A DNA stretch of 64,000 bases from an uncultured Oscillospiraceae bacterium (GCA_934646005.1 CAKUED010000013.1:8905-72904); one strand, 5' to 3'. Shown: positions 16,069 through 26,470, counted from the stretch's first letter. The notes: generated by a model not told the origin, from the letters alone. Made by a program: numbers and translations.

Positions 16069-18828
16069 ATGGGACTGTTTACAAAAATGTTCGGCACACG
16101 CTCGGAGCGCGAGGTCAAAAAGCTCACGCCGCAGGTGGATGCCGTGATGGCACTGGAGGACGAGTATCGGAAGCTCACCGACGAGCAGCTCAAGGATAAA
16201 ACGCGGCAGTTCAAGGAGCGGCTGGCAAACGGCGAGACGCTCGACCAGCTCCTGCCGGAGGCGTTCGCCACCGTGCGCGAGGCGGCGGACCGCGTGCTCG
16301 GGATGCGCCCGTACCGCGTGCAGGTCATCGGCGGCATCATCCTGCATCAGGGGCGTATCGCCGAAATGAAGACCGGCGAGGGCAAAACGCTCGTGGCGAT
16401 CCTGCCGGCGTATCTCAACGCACTGACGGGCAAGGGCGTGCACATCGTCACCGTCAACGACTACCTCGCCAAGCGCGACTCGGAGTGGATGGGAAAAGTT
16501 TACCGCTTCCTGGGGCTGTCGGTGGGACTGATCATCCACGATCTGCTGCCCGAGCAGCGCCGCGCGGCGTATGCCGCCGACGTGACCTACGGCACGAACA
16601 ACGAGCTGGGCTTTGACTACCTGCGCGACAATATGGCGATCTACAAGCAGGAGATGGTCCAGCGCGAGCATAATTTCGTCATCGTGGACGAGGTGGACTC
16701 CATCCTCATCGACGAGGCGCGCACGCCGCTCATCATCTCCGGCAAGGGCGAGGAATCGTCGAAGCTCTATGAAATGGCGGACTATTTCGTCTCGCGGCTG
16801 AAAAAGCAGGTGTTCGCCAGCACCGACGATAAGGAGCTGCAGGATCAGTACGACTGCGATTACATCGTGGTGGAGAAGGAGCGCACCGTCTCACTCACGC
16901 AGACCGGCATCCGCAAGGCGGAGGAATTTTTCCATGTGGAAAACCTCGCCGACGCCGAAAACGCCACGCTTTCGCACCACCTCAATCAGGCGATGAAGGC
17001 GCGCGGGCTGATGAAGCGCGATATTGACTACGTCGTCAAGGACGGGCAGGTCATCATCGTGGACGAGTACACGGGCCGCCTGATGTACGGCAGACGCTAT
17101 AACGAGGGTCTGCATCAGGCAATTGAAGCCAAAGAGGGCGTGCAGGTCGCCAGCGAAAATAAGACGCTCGCCACCATCACGTTCCAGAATTTCTTTAGAC
17201 TTTACGCCAAGCTCTCCGGCATGACCGGCACGGCGCTCACGGAGGAGGAGGAGTTCTCCGGCATTTACGATCTGGACGTCGTGGAGATCCCCACGAACCG
17301 CCCCGTCATCCGAAAGGACGACCCGGACGTGGTGTATAAGACCGAGGCGGCAAAATTCCGCGCCGTTGTGCGGCAGGTGCGCGAGTGCCACGAGCGCAAG
17401 CAGCCCGTGCTGGTGGGCACGATCTCCATCGAAAAATCCGAGCTGGTGTCGCAGATGCTCAAAAAAGAGGGCATCGCGCACAACGTCCTCAACGCGAAGC
17501 ACCATGAAAAGGAAGCCGAGATCATCGCGCAGGCGGGTCATCTCGGCGCGGTGACGATCGCCACGAACATGGCGGGACGCGGCACGGACATCATGCTCGG
17601 CGGCAACGCCGAATTTATGGCGAAAAACGACCTGCGTAAGCAGGGCATGGCGGAGGAGCTGATCGTGGAGTCGAACTCGTTCGCCGAGACGGACGATCCC
17701 GACATCCTCGCCGCCCGTGCGGCGTATAACGAAGCCTACGCCCGCTACAAAAAAGAGGCGGACGCGCAGGCGGACCTCGTGCGCGCGGCAGGGGGACTCT
17801 TCATCGTGGGCACGGAGCGGCACGAGTCGCGCCGGATCGACAATCAGCTCCGCGGACGCGCCGGACGTCAGGGAGACCCCGGTGAGACGCGCTTTTTCCT
17901 CTCGCTTCAGGACGATGTGATGCGGCTGTTCGGCTCGGAGCGGGTGCAGAATATGATGGAGGCGCTCGGCATCGACGAGGACACGCCCATCGACGCAAAA
18001 ATTCTCTCCGGCGCGATCGAAAACGCGCAGAAGACCGTGGAGAGCCGCAACTATCAGGCGCGTAAAAACGTGCTGGAATACGACGACGTGATGAACGTCC
18101 AGCGGAAGATCATCTACGAGCAGCGCCGTCAGGTGCTTGACGGCGAGGACCTGCGCGGGAACATCCAGTCGATGGTGCGCTTTGTGGCGGAGCGGGCGCT
18201 GCACGCCGCCTTTGGCGAGCAGCATCATCTGGACAGCGAACAGTTTGGCGACCTTGTGCGCCAGTTTGAGGGCGTTTATTTCCCGCAGGGCGCGTGGGTC
18301 GAGTCGGCGGAAGCGCTCGAGTCCATGACGGACAAAGCGGCGGAGGAAAAGCTGCTGGCGCTGCTGAACCGCAGCTATGAAAAGCGCGAGGAGCAGTACG
18401 GCGAGGCGGTCATGCGCGAGGTCGAGCGCATCATCACGCTGCGCGTGGTGGACGAGTACTGGATGGATCACATCGACGCGATGGACGATCTGCGGCAGGG
18501 CATCGGTCTGCGCGCCTACGCGCAGTCGAACCCCGTGGTGGAGTATAAGCGCGAAGGCTTTGCCATGTTCGAGGCGATGACGAACGCCATCAAGGAGGAG
18601 ATCGTCCGGCGGCTGTATACCTTCCGCCTCAAGACGAACGAAGAGGTCAAGCGCCAGCGCGTCGCCAGAGTCACGGGCGAGGGAGGCGGCGGCGACAAGA
18701 CCGTGCGCCGTCAGCCGGTGGTCAAAAAGATCAAGGTCGGTCCGAACGACCCGTGTCCGTGCGGCAGCGGCAAGAAGTACAAAAAATGCTGCCGCGATAA
18801 GGACCTCGCGGCAGGCAAGACGCAATAA
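16069..18828 (+). CDS. secA: Protein translocase ATPase SecA
   Basis: 919 residues, full length. The order is: Walker A (MKTGEGKTL, near residue 105), DEAD-type Walker B ([14 protein letters not shown], near 208), preprotein cross-linking domain, NBD2 ([14 protein letters not shown], near 505), [11 protein letters not shown], the helical scaffold and wing, and a C-terminal SEC-C zinc motif ([14 protein letters not shown]) that binds SecB or ribosomes. It drives Sec-dependent export of the many signal-peptide proteins encoded here. It has its own extended -10 promoter, a GGGAGGG site, and pgeF 25 bp downstream. Confidence 0.98.
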   Translation: MGLFTKMFGTRSEREVKKLTPQVDAVMALEDEYRKLTDEQLKDKTRQFKERLANGETLDQLLPEAFATVREAADRVLGMRPYRVQVIGGIILHQGRIAEMKTGEGKTLVAILPAYLNALTGKGVHIVTVNDYLAKRDSEWMGKVYRFLGLSVGLIIHDLLPEQRRAAYAADVTYGTNNELGFDYLRDNMAIYKQEMVQREHNFVIVDEVDSILIDEARTPLIISGKGEESSKLYEMADYFVSRLKKQVFASTDDKELQDQYDCDYIVVEKERTVSLTQTGIRKAEEFFHVENLADAENATLSHHLNQAMKARGLMKRDIDYVVKDGQVIIVDEYTGRLMYGRRYNEGLHQAIEAKEGVQVASENKTLATITFQNFFRLYAKLSGMTGTALTEEEEFSGIYDLDVVEIPTNRPVIRKDDPDVVYKTEAAKFRAVVRQVRECHERKQPVLVGTISIEKSELVSQMLKKEGIAHNVLNAKHHEKEAEIIAQAGHLGAVTIATNMAGRGTDIMLGGNAEFMAKNDLRKQGMAEELIVESNSFAETDDPDILAARAAYNEAYARYKKEADAQADLVRAAGGLFIVGTERHESRRIDNQLRGRAGRQGDPGETRFFLSLQDDVMRLFGSERVQNMMEALGIDEDTPIDAKILSGAIENAQKTVESRNYQARKNVLEYDDVMNVQRKIIYEQRRQVLDGEDLRGNIQSMVRFVAERALHAAFGEQHHLDSEQFGDLVRQFEGVYFPQGAWVESAEALESMTDKAAEEKLLALLNRSYEKREEQYGEAVMREVERIITLRVVDEYWMDHIDAMDDLRQGIGLRAYAQSNPVVEYKREGFAMFEAMTNAIKEEIVRRLYTFRLKTNEEVKRQRVARVTGEGGGGDKTVRRQPVVKKIKVGPNDPCPCGSGKKYKKCCRDKDLAAGKTQ

Positions 18829-18853
18829 AACGACGGAATAAAAAGGAGCTGCC

Positions 18854-19642
18854 ATGTTTCACGTTGTGCGCCGGGATGCGCTGGAATATCTGACCGCCGA
18901 CGCGCTTGCGGGAAGCGTCCACTGCTTTTCCACGCGCTTCGGCGGCGTGAGCGAGGACGTGCTTGCGAGTCTGAACCTCGGCACGCACCGGGGAGACAGC
19001 CCCGAAAATGTGCGCAAAAACTATGAAATTCTGGGCAGCGCCGTCGGCTTTTTGCCGGAGCAGACCGTCTTTACCAGGCAGCAGCACACCGCGATCGTCG
19101 CACCCGCGACGCGCGCGGACTGCGGCACGGGGTTGCTGCGCGAGCGCGAGGATGTGTGTGACGCGCTGGTGACGAACGAGCCGGGCGTGGCGCTCGTGTG
19201 CTTCGCCGCCGACTGCACGCCCGTGCTGCTCTATGACCCCGTGGCGCGCGCCGTGGGCGCGGCGCACTCCGGCTGGCGCGGCACGGCGCAGGGCATTGCT
19301 GCCCGCACGGTGGAAGAAATGCAGCGCCTGTACGGCTGCAAGCCGGAAAATATTCGCGCGGCGATCGGTCCGTCCATCGGGCAGTGCTGCTTTGAGACGG
19401 ACGGGGATGTGCCGGAGGCGATGCGCGCCGCGCTCGGCGCGGCGGCAGAGCCGTTTATCGAGCGCCGGGGTGAAAAATTTTTTGTAGATAACAAAGGTCT
19501 GTGCGCGCTGTGGCTGCAAAACTGCGGCGTTACCCAGATCGACGTGAGCTGTGACTGCACCAAGTGCCAGCCGCAGCGCTTCTGGTCGCACCGTGTGACC
19601 GGCGGCGCGCGCGGCTCGCTCGCGGCAGTCATCATGCTCTGA
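18854..19642 (+). CDS. pgeF: Peptidoglycan editing factor PgeF (YfiH/DUF152, multicopper-laccase-like fold)
   Basis: 262 residues. It has the metal-site residues of the family: a Cys and His in ADCTPVLLYD and AAHSGWRGT, and a second Cys in IGPSIGQCCFE. Family members hydrolyse mis-incorporated L-Ser-containing muropeptide precursors (PgeF) and can act as purine nucleoside phosphorylase/adenosine deaminase. The start is set by AAAAGGAG 9 bp before the ATG. It follows secA closely and precedes a binding-protein gene by 14 bp, so it is probably in the secA transcript. Confidence 0.9.
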   Translation: MFHVVRRDALEYLTADALAGSVHCFSTRFGGVSEDVLASLNLGTHRGDSPENVRKNYEILGSAVGFLPEQTVFTRQQHTAIVAPATRADCGTGLLREREDVCDALVTNEPGVALVCFAADCTPVLLYDPVARAVGAAHSGWRGTAQGIAARTVEEMQRLYGCKPENIRAAIGPSIGQCCFETDGDVPEAMRAALGAAAEPFIERRGEKFFVDNKGLCALWLQNCGVTQIDVSCDCTKCQPQRFWSHRVTGGARGSLAAVIML

Positions 19643-19656
19643 ATGTGGGAGGAATT

Positions 19657-21276
19657 ATGAAACGAGTCATCGCGCTGCTGCTGGCGGCGGCTTTGCTGGC
19701 GGCGCTCTGCGGCTGCACCGCCGAGCGGATGCAGTCTGTGCGCGAGCTGTTCGGCATCGGCGAACAGACGGTGGAGGAGGACACGCCCGCGCAGGACGAG
19801 ACCGCGCAGCCGTCGGCGCAGACCGCGCCCGTGAGCACGGACGAGGACGCGCAGAGCGCGTTCGGTTTGGGCTATCAGACGCAGTTCGGGCTGCACCCGT
19901 ATACCTGCACGAGCCTGAATAACCGCGCGATTTTGTCGTTCCTCTATGAGAGCCTGTTTGTGGTGGACGGCAGCTTCCGCGCCCAGCCCGTGCTGGCGGA
20001 GAGCTGGAGCGTTTCGGACGACGGCATGACCACCACCATCACGCTCCGCTCCGGCGTCAAATTCCACAACGGCAGGACGCTGCGCGCGCAGGACGCGGCG
20101 TATTCACTTAGAAGCGCGGCGGGCAGCGACTATTACGGCGACCGGCTGCGAAACGTGACCTCCATCACGGCGAGCGACACGCGCACGCTCGTGCTCACAA
20201 CGCTTGTGAGCTATGAGTGCCTGCCGCTGCTGCTGGATATTCCCATCATCCCCGAAAATACGGCAGACAGTGCCGTCCCGCCGGGGACAGGACCGTATGA
20301 GTATACCTCCGCCGCGCGCCTGTCGCGCTTTTCGGACTGGTGGCAGGACACGGCGCTGACCGACGCGCCGTATATCACGCTCCATGCCGCCGAGACGAGC
20401 GTGGACGTGCGCGACCAGTTTGAGTACGCCAACGTGAACCTCGTGCTGACCGACCCCAATTCCACCGCCTACGCCAGCTTCCACAACGACTATGAGCTCT
20501 GGACGGCGAACACCACGGTCATGCAGTACATCGGCTACAATATCACCAACAAGGTCTTTTCCAACTACGGTCTGCGCTCGTCGATCACCTACGCCATCGA
20601 CCGCGAGACGATCGTCACGGAGCTGGCGGGGGGCTTTGCCCTGCCCGCGACGCTGCCAGCATCGCCGCTCGCGGAGCAGTACGACGTGCGGCTGGCGAAC
20701 AGCTTTGACTACAGCCAGTCGGACTTCGAGGCGCATCTGGAGAGCGCCAGCGTGGAGGATATGGACGGCGACGGCGTGCTCGATCTGTATGTCGCGTCGC
20801 TGGGCTATGCCATCCCCGTGGAGGGGACGATGATCGTCTGCGCGGGCAGCTATCAGCGCGTGCAGACCGCGCAGCGCGTCGTGGACGCGCTCAATTCCCG
20901 CGGCTTTAAGCTCACGCTTCAGACGCTCGACGAGGCGGAGTACCGCTCGGCGCTGCAAAACGGCAATTTTGACCTCTATTTCGGCGAGGTGCGGCTGTCT
21001 GCCAATTTTGACCTCACGCCGTTTTTCTCGATCTACGGCTCGCTCAATTTCGGGGGGCTTTCGGACTCGACGATGCTGAACCTCTGCGAGCTGGCGCTGA
21101 CGAACAACGGCAACGCCTACAGCCTGCACAAGCGCGTCTGTGAGCGCGGCTACATCACGCCCGTGCTCTTTAAGGTGGACGCGCTGTACACAACGCGCGG
21201 CATGGTGGCAGACCCCACGCAGTACCTCGACTGGTACATCCCGCCGATCGCGTCCGGCGAAGAAACGGAGGGCTGA
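19657..21276 (+). CDS. ABC transporter substrate-binding lipoprotein, family 5 (peptide/nickel type)
   Basis: 539 residues. A lipoprotein signal with lipobox (ALCGCTAE) is followed by a variable linker, then the SBP_bac_5 fold with LAESWSVSDDGMTTTITLRSG, VKFHNGRTLRAQDAAYSL and the YNITNKVFSN/AIDRETI helices. These proteins bind oligopeptides, nickel chelates or other solutes for an ABC importer. No permease or ATPase genes are adjacent; the neighbours are pgeF and a CapA-like gene, both envelope functions, so muropeptides would be a reasonable guess. The longer in-frame extension upstream overlaps pgeF and lacks a signal peptide. ATG 19657 has GGGAGG. Confidence 0.88.
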   Translation: MKRVIALLLAAALLAALCGCTAERMQSVRELFGIGEQTVEEDTPAQDETAQPSAQTAPVSTDEDAQSAFGLGYQTQFGLHPYTCTSLNNRAILSFLYESLFVVDGSFRAQPVLAESWSVSDDGMTTTITLRSGVKFHNGRTLRAQDAAYSLRSAAGSDYYGDRLRNVTSITASDTRTLVLTTLVSYECLPLLLDIPIIPENTADSAVPPGTGPYEYTSAARLSRFSDWWQDTALTDAPYITLHAAETSVDVRDQFEYANVNLVLTDPNSTAYASFHNDYELWTANTTVMQYIGYNITNKVFSNYGLRSSITYAIDRETIVTELAGGFALPATLPASPLAEQYDVRLANSFDYSQSDFEAHLESASVEDMDGDGVLDLYVASLGYAIPVEGTMIVCAGSYQRVQTAQRVVDALNSRGFKLTLQTLDEAEYRSALQNGNFDLYFGEVRLSANFDLTPFFSIYGSLNFGGLSDSTMLNLCELALTNNGNAYSLHKRVCERGYITPVLFKVDALYTTRGMVADPTQYLDWYIPPIASGEETEG

Positions 21277-21278
21277 CC

Positions 21279-22559
21279 ATGCGGGGAAGATTTCAAGAGC
21301 CGCGCCGCCATATCAGCTTGCGGACGGTTTTGATCGCACTGGGCGTGCTCGTCCTGGCGGCGGCAGCGTTCGGCGTCTGGAAATTCACGCGCCCAGCGCC
21401 GCTGCCGGAGATCGCCGTGCCGGTGATGCAGAGCCAGCCGGTCGAGACCCCGGCGCAGCCGGAGGCGCAAGCGCCGTCCGAGACGCCGGAAGCGCCCGCC
21501 GCGCGCGAGCTGGAGGCGGACGTTGTGGAGCAGACGCCGCCTGAGCCTGCCGGGCAGTCGCTGCGGCTGATGGCGGTGGGCGACGATCTTATCCACAACT
21601 CAATCTACTGGTCGGCGGAGCTGCCGGACGGCAGCTATGATTTTACACCGTTTTATCAGGACATCGCGCCGGTCGTCGCGGACTATGACCTCGCCTGCAT
21701 CCAGCAGGAGACGATTTTTGTAAACGACCCCGCGCTCTATGACAATTATCCGCGCTTTGCCTCGCCCACAGCGGTCGGCGACGCGCTGGCGCAGGCGGGC
21801 TTCAACGTCGTGACGATGGCGGGCAACCACTGCTACGACAAGGGCATGACGGGCATCACCGACACGCTCACGTTCTGGCGCGAGCAGCACCCGGAGGTCA
21901 CGGTGCTCGGCATCCACGACTCGCAGGAGGACGCGGACACCGTCCGCGTCGTGGAGCAGAACGGGCTGCGCGTGGCGCTGCTCGACTACACCTACGGCGT
22001 GAATTACGAAAAACCGGAAAACGATTGGACGGTCGATTTCCTCGACCGCGACAAGGCCGCGCGCGATCTGGAAAACGCCCGCGCGCAGGCGGATTTTGTG
22101 ATCGTGTTCGCCCACTGGGGCGAGGAGGGCGAGTTCTCGCCGAACGACTACCAGCGCGATTGGGCGGAATTTTTTGCTGCGCAGAACGTGGACGCCGTCA
22201 TCGGCGGGCATCCGCACGTTTTGCAGCCGATGCAGACGCTGACGCGCGCGGACGGAAAGCCGATGCCGGTGTATTACTCGCTCGGCAATTTCCTCTCGCA
22301 CCAGATGAGCGCCGAGCAGATGCTCGGCGGCATGGCGAGCCTGCGCCTCGTGAAGGACGACGCGGGCACGCGCGTGGAGGACGCGGAGCTGCTGCCGACG
22401 GTCACCGTCATCACGCACAAAGACACCGGCTGGTGGAGCTACCGCCCCATGCTGCTGGAAAACTACACCGACGAGCTTGCCGCGCAGCACCGCCTCCCCG
22501 AGGCAACGCCGGACTATTTGTGGGATCTGTTTAACCAGATCACCGGCAAAGAGGAATAA
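21279..22559 (+). CDS. CapA/PgsA family metallophosphoesterase-like membrane protein
   Basis: 426 residues. One N-terminal transmembrane anchor (VLIALGVLVLAAAAFGVW) is followed by a Pro/Glu/Ala-rich linker and an extracellular CapA domain: MAVGDDLIHNS, a metal-binding GNHCYDKG, FAHWGEEGEF, and GGHPHVLQP. CapA/PgsA proteins are needed for poly-gamma-glutamate export and capsule anchoring, but many stand-alone homologues have unknown roles. No capBC (pgsBC) is here, so polyglutamate synthesis is not supported. It starts 2 bp after the binding-protein stop. Confidence 0.85.
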   Translation: MRGRFQEPRRHISLRTVLIALGVLVLAAAAFGVWKFTRPAPLPEIAVPVMQSQPVETPAQPEAQAPSETPEAPAARELEADVVEQTPPEPAGQSLRLMAVGDDLIHNSIYWSAELPDGSYDFTPFYQDIAPVVADYDLACIQQETIFVNDPALYDNYPRFASPTAVGDALAQAGFNVVTMAGNHCYDKGMTGITDTLTFWREQHPEVTVLGIHDSQEDADTVRVVEQNGLRVALLDYTYGVNYEKPENDWTVDFLDRDKAARDLENARAQADFVIVFAHWGEEGEFSPNDYQRDWAEFFAAQNVDAVIGGHPHVLQPMQTLTRADGKPMPVYYSLGNFLSHQMSAEQMLGGMASLRLVKDDAGTRVEDAELLPTVTVITHKDTGWWSYRPMLLENYTDELAAQHRLPEATPDYLWDLFNQITGKEE

Positions 22560-22562
22560 AAA

Positions 22563-22596
22563 CCGCCCCGCTCCAAACGGAACGGGGTGATTTTTT
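22563..22596 (+). terminator. Terminator after the capA-like gene
   Basis: An interrupted stem CCCCG..CC/GG..CGGGG, then TTTTTT at 22591-22596. Confidence 0.7.
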
Positions 22597-22640
22597 AATG
22601 AATATTGAATGATGAATCATGAAAAATGAATAATATTGCA

Positions 22641-23124
22641 TAGGGGCGGGGTTCTACCCCGCCCGCGCAGGACGCACGGGCAAATTTGCACAACAGATGG
22701 CGAATACGAAAAATGTCCGTAGGGGTCGATGCCCATCTTCGGCGCTAAGAGCCGCGCTGCGCGCGGTTGCGCCTCGAAACTAGCCTGCGGGCGTCGCATC
22801 GACCCGGCGGTGCGCAATCGCAAAATTGCACGATGTTCGGCGAAAACGTAAAACGTCCTGTAGGGGCGGACGACCCTGTCCGCCCGTGGGGCAATCTCGG
22901 GTTTGTTGCAACGTATCGTAAAAACGAACGTGTCCCCATGCGGGTCGATGTGGGCATCGACCCCTACAAATATTGTACGATTTCGCATTGGTGCGTTCGT
23001 TTTTTGCGGGTGCATCCTGCCGGGCGGACAGGGTCGTCCGCCCCTACAGGTGTGTTTGCATTTGCATTGGTGTATTCAAATTTGCATTATTGTACCGCCG
23101 GGAGGGGCAGAGCCCCTCCCCTAC
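22641..23124. repeat. Hairpin array 3 (six hairpins, one with a 61-bp loop insertion)
   Basis: This fills the 657-bp gap 22560-23216. Forward units start at 22641, 22719 and 22860; reverse units start at 22941, 23021 and 23099. Spacings are 78, 141, 81, 80 and 78 bp. The 141 equals one pitch plus 61 bp, and the extra DNA sits in the loop of unit 2 between GTCGATGCCC and ATCGACCCG. No credible ORF was seen. Confidence 0.9.
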
Positions 23125-23168
23125 GCAATCGAGGCGGTTTTTGCACGGTCGCATTGGTGCGTGCAGAA

Positions 23169-23202
23169 TAAAAAACGCGCCCCGTTCCGAATGGAACGGG
23201 GC
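23169..23202 (-). terminator. Terminator of tpiA
   Basis: Stem GCCCCGTTCC/GGAACGGGGC with a 4-nt loop. On the minus strand it is followed by GCG and a T-run. Confidence 0.85.
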
Positions 23203-23216
23203 GGTCGTTATTTTGC

Positions 23217-23993
23217 TTATGCCGTCGGCTGATTAGCTGCCTCGATGATCTTGACGAACTTTTCGGGCACGAGGGACGCGCCGCCGATGAGGCCGCCGTC
23301 GATGTCCGGCTGCGCCAGCAGATCAAACGCGTTCTTCTCGTTCATAGAGCCGCCGTAGAGGATGGAGATGGCGCGGGAGACCTTGGCACCGTACAGCTTG
23401 CGCACCACGGCGCGGATGTTCTCGCAGACCTCCTCCGCCTGCTCCGGCGTGGCGGTCTTGCCCGTGCCGATCGCCCAGATGGGCTCATAGGCGATGATGA
23501 TCTTGCGGATCTTGTCCTCGCCCACGCCGCACAGACCGGCCTTGATCTGCATGGTGATCCACTCGGTGGTGATGCCCGTCTCGCGCTGCTCGAGGCTTTC
23601 GCCCACGCAGAGGATGGGGGACAGACCGTTTTCCAGCGCCGCAAGGACCTTGGCGTTCACGTCGGCGTCCGTCTCGCCCATGGCGCGGCGCTCGGAGTGA
23701 CCGAGGATGACGTACTTGCAGCCCGCGTCCACGAGCATATTCGCGGCGATCTCGCCGGTGTAAGCGCCGGAGGCGTTGGCGTTGCAGTTTTCAGCGCCGA
23801 TGCCCACGCGCGTCTCGCGCATGGCGCGCACGGCGGCGGGGATGCACACGGCGGGCACGCACAGCGCCACGTCGCACCAGCGGCCCTTGGGCATGATGGT
23901 CTTAAATTCGGTCATAAACGCCTTGGTTTCCGACGGCGTCTTGTTCATCTTCCAGTTGCCGGCGATGACAGTCTTGCGATATTTTCTGTTCAT
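23217..23993 (-). CDS. tpiA: Triosephosphate isomerase
   Basis: 258 residues, standard length. Substrate-contact residues are in AGNWKMNKT (Asn, Lys), the catalytic His in VILGHSERR, the catalytic Glu in YEPIWAIGTG, and phosphate-binding loops in YGGSMNEKN and GGASL. It interconverts dihydroxyacetone phosphate and glyceraldehyde 3-phosphate in glycolysis. pgk lies upstream on the same strand but 504 bp of repeats intervene, so the operon may be interrupted or read through. Confidence 0.97.
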   Translation of the reverse strand: MNRKYRKTVIAGNWKMNKTPSETKAFMTEFKTIMPKGRWCDVALCVPAVCIPAAVRAMRETRVGIGAENCNANASGAYTGEIAANMLVDAGCKYVILGHSERRAMGETDADVNAKVLAALENGLSPILCVGESLEQRETGITTEWITMQIKAGLCGVGEDKIRKIIIAYEPIWAIGTGKTATPEQAEEVCENIRAVVRKLYGAKVSRAISILYGGSMNEKNAFDLLAQPDIDGGLIGGASLVPEKFVKIIEAANQPTA

Positions 23994-24042
23994 GATTTTC
24001 TCTGCTCCTAATGAATATGGTTTTCCAATTTCCTGTGAAATG

Positions 24043-24186
24043 CCTTCCCCATGTGGGGAAGGTGGCGAACGAAGTGAGCCGGATGAGGAGAAGGGTGGTA
24101 CGTTTTGAGATGTTCTGCGTTTGCACCATCCAAAGCCTCCCTTGTGTAAAGGGAGGTGGCACGGCGAAGCCGTGACGAAAGGATTG
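24043..24186. repeat. Family B hairpin repeats, left pair (upstream of tpiA)
   Basis: Two hairpin units, CCTTCCCC-ATGT-GGGGAAGG (24043-24062) and CCTCCC...GGGAGG (24137-24157). Each is followed by a short conserved tail (GGTGGC.. then a second small hairpin such as ACGGCGAAGCCGT). They are joined by a linker with GATGAGGAGAAGGG. Related units occur at 24284, 26379, 30850, 36463 and 60870. Confidence 0.8.
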
Positions 24187-24283
24187 TGCAGTAGGGAGTT
24201 GCCAATTTGAATGTACCAATGCGAACACGAACAGTTTTACGAGTTCGCCGGGGTACATTCGGTCTTGTAAGTGCATTCTGCGC

Positions 24284-24490
24284 AATCCCTCAGTCGCCTT
24301 CGGCGACAGCTCCCTTTACACAAGGGAGCCTTACGAAGGCGCGCATCGTTCGTGCACTCAAAACGCGTGACAGCTCAAAAACAAGGACGCTTCCCCTCAT
24401 CAGTCACCTTCGGTGACAGCTATCCCTACCCCCTTTGTCCCTTCGGGACATTTCCCCCTGATAGGGGGAATCTGCCCCCCGAGGGGAAGC
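24284..24490. repeat. Family B hairpin repeats, right group (downstream of pgk)
   Basis: Units in the opposite orientation to those at 24043: CAGTCGCCTTCGGCGACAG with CTCCCTT...AAGGGAG, then CAGTCACCTTCGGTGACAG followed by a CCCCCTTTGTCCCTTCGGGACATTTCCCCC segment. The last unit reaches 8 bp from the pgk stop and may serve as its 3' end. The whole gap 23994-24497 holds repeats only. Confidence 0.8.
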
Positions 24491-24497
24491 CTTAGAG

Positions 24498-25697
24498 TTA
24501 CTTATCCTGCAAGCAAGCAATGCCCGGCAGTTCCAGACCTTCCAGGAACTCCAGGGACGCGCCGCCGCCGGTGGAGATGTGCGTGATCTTATCGGCAAAG
24601 CCGAGCTGCTCGCACGCCGCCGCGGAGTCGCCGCCGCCGACGATGGTGATGGCGCTGGAATCCGCAAGCGCCTGCGCCACGGCGATCGTTCCCTTGGCAA
24701 GCGTCGGGTTCTCAAACACGCCCATAGGACCGTTCCACACGACCGTCTTGGCGCTCTTCACGGCGCTTGCGAACAGTTCGCGGGTCTTTTCGCCGATGTC
24801 CATGCCCTCCATGTCGGCGGGGATGGCGGCAACGTCCACGGTGCTCACTTCGATGGGCGCGTCAATGGGGTCGGGGAAGGACGCGGCGATGACGGTATCG
24901 ACCGGCAGCAGGAGCTTCACGCCCTTTTCCTCCGCCTTCTTCATCATGTCCTTGCAATAATCGACCTTTTCCGCGTCAAACAGGGACTTGCCGATGCCGT
25001 AGCCCTTCGCGGCGAGGAAGGTGTATGCCATGCCGCCGCCGATGATGAGCGTATCGACCTTTTCCAGCAGATTGTTGATGACGTTCAGCTTGTCGGAGAC
25101 CTTTGCGCCGCCGAGGATGGCGACGAACGGACGTTCGGGATCGGCAAGCGCCTTGCCCATCACGCCGATCTCCTTCTGGATGAGGTAGCCGCAGACGGCG
25201 GGCAGATAGTCGGCGACGCCCGCGGTGGACGAATGGGCGCGGTGCGCCGTGCCGAACGCGTCGTTCACGAAAATGTCCGCCAGAGAGGCGAGCTTCTTCG
25301 ACAGCTCAGGGTCGTTCTTCGTCTCGCCCTTTTCAAAGCGGGTGTTTTCCAGCAGCATGACCTCGCCGTCCTTGAGGGACGCGGCAAGGGACTGTGCGCT
25401 TTCGCCCACGACGTCCTGCGCCATCTTGACCGGCTGACCCAGCAGCTCGGACAGGCGGTCGGCGACGATCTTCAGCGACAGCTCGGGCTTGACCTCGCCC
25501 TTGGGCTTGCCCATGTGGGAGCAGAGGATGACGCGCGCGCCGTGCTTGACCAGATATTCGATGGTCGGCAGCGCGGCGACGATGCGCTTGTCGCTGGTGA
25601 TGACGCCAGCCTTGGTGGGGACGTTGAAGTCGCAGCGGCAGAGCACGCGCTTGCCGTGAACGTCGATGTCTTCAATGGATTTTTTGTTGTAGTTCAT
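24498..25697 (-). CDS. pgk: Phosphoglycerate kinase
   Basis: 399 residues. It has the N-terminal substrate signature ([13 protein letters not shown]), the RxxxxxxH region ([13 protein letters not shown]), the basic patch with [15 protein letters not shown], the hinge and ATP site ([12 protein letters not shown]), GGGMAYTFL, and the C-terminal GGGDSAAA. It makes ATP from 1,3-bisphosphoglycerate. ATG 25697 is preferred over an ATG 21 bp upstream because AAGGAGGG precedes it at the right distance. trmL ends 21 bp upstream, so the two are cotranscribed. Confidence 0.97.
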   Translation of the reverse strand: MNYNKKSIEDIDVHGKRVLCRCDFNVPTKAGVITSDKRIVAALPTIEYLVKHGARVILCSHMGKPKGEVKPELSLKIVADRLSELLGQPVKMAQDVVGESAQSLAASLKDGEVMLLENTRFEKGETKNDPELSKKLASLADIFVNDAFGTAHRAHSSTAGVADYLPAVCGYLIQKEIGVMGKALADPERPFVAILGGAKVSDKLNVINNLLEKVDTLIIGGGMAYTFLAAKGYGIGKSLFDAEKVDYCKDMMKKAEEKGVKLLLPVDTVIAASFPDPIDAPIEVSTVDVAAIPADMEGMDIGEKTRELFASAVKSAKTVVWNGPMGVFENPTLAKGTIAVAQALADSSAITIVGGGDSAAACEQLGFADKITHISTGGGASLEFLEGLELPGIACLQDK

Positions 25698-25718
25698 AAG
25701 GACCCTCCTTAATGTCAA

Positions 25719-26204
25719 TTACCAGTTTACCATGCCGCCCTGCCCCAGCAGATGCGGAAAATCCTGCTGCCGCAGCGCCTCAAACACGCCCACGGCGACC
25801 GAATTGCTCAGATTCAGGCTCCGCGCCGCCGCGCGGATGGGGATGCGCACGCAATCATCAAAGTGCGCCGCCAGAAATTCCTCCGGCAGACCCTTCGTCT
25901 CCTTTCCGAAGAAGAGGAAGCAGCCGTCGGGATACGCTGCCTCGGCGTAGCTGTGCGGCGCTTTGGTGGAGAACAGACGCATGGTCCGCACATCGTTCCG
26001 GGCGAAAAAGTCGTCCAGGTTTTCGTACACGCGCACGTCCACCAGATGCCAGTAGTCCAGCCCCGCGCGCTTGACCGCCTTGTCCGAAATATCGAAGCCG
26101 AGCGGCTGAATCAGATGCAGTACGCTCCCGGTGGCGGCGCAGGTGCGGGCGATATTGCCGGTATTCGCCGGGATCTCCGGCTCGACCAGAACAATGTTGA
26201 GCAT
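25719..26204 (-). CDS. trmL: tRNA (cytidine/uridine-34 2'-O)-methyltransferase TrmL
   Basis: 161 residues, the compact SPOUT methyltransferase that modifies the wobble base of tRNA-Leu isoacceptors. It has the family N-terminus (LNIVLVEPEIPANTGNIARTCAATG), FFGKETKGLP and the knot C-terminus with SLNLSNSVAVGVFEALRQ. The start at 26204 has GGAGG 6 nt upstream; the longer frame adds 17 residues that do not belong to the family. It is the first gene of a unit with pgk. Confidence 0.93.
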   Translation of the reverse strand: MLNIVLVEPEIPANTGNIARTCAATGSVLHLIQPLGFDISDKAVKRAGLDYWHLVDVRVYENLDDFFARNDVRTMRLFSTKAPHSYAEAAYPDGCFLFFGKETKGLPEEFLAAHFDDCVRIPIRAAARSLNLSNSVAVGVFEALRQQDFPHLLGQGGMVNW

Positions 26205-26378
26205 AGCAAGCCTCCGGGAAAAGCACATTTTTCGCCCGCCAATGCAAGCAAGCATATTCTATGACAAAACATCGTAGATTTCAACTGTTTTTAGAGTGAA
26301 AATGAAAAATTTTCACGATAAAATTTGTAATCCTTCACAAAAGAGATTTGAAATTTCCGATGGATTCGCAATGCCAAG

Positions 26379-26440
26379 AGCCTTCCCCGTGTGGGGAAGG
26401 TGGCAGCCGCAGGCTGACGGATGAGGAGAAGGGCTGTACG
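26379..26440. repeat. Family B hairpin unit joined to array 4
   Basis: CCTTCCCC-GTGT-GGGGAAGG (26381-26400), then GGTGGCAGCCGCAGGCTGACGG and GATGAGGAGAAGGG. A linker (TTTCGTCGTAAT) then connects to the first hairpin of array 4 at 26471. The same linker in reverse joins array 5 to family B at 60841-60870. Confidence 0.8.
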
Positions 26441-26470
26441 TTCTGAGCTGTTGCCACGTTTCGTCGTAAT

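Noticed and set aside
21279..22559. Poly-gamma-glutamate capsule locus
   Set aside because: Only a CapA/PgsA-like protein is present; the synthetase genes (pgsB/pgsC) are not in the window.
22767..23236. Overlapping frames of 80-134 codons across the hairpin arrays (also at 11392-11861, 14097-15359, 26707-27558 and 60521-61121)
   Set aside because: They are translations of the GC-rich repeats in several frames, share only repeat-derived peptides, and lack ribosome sites.
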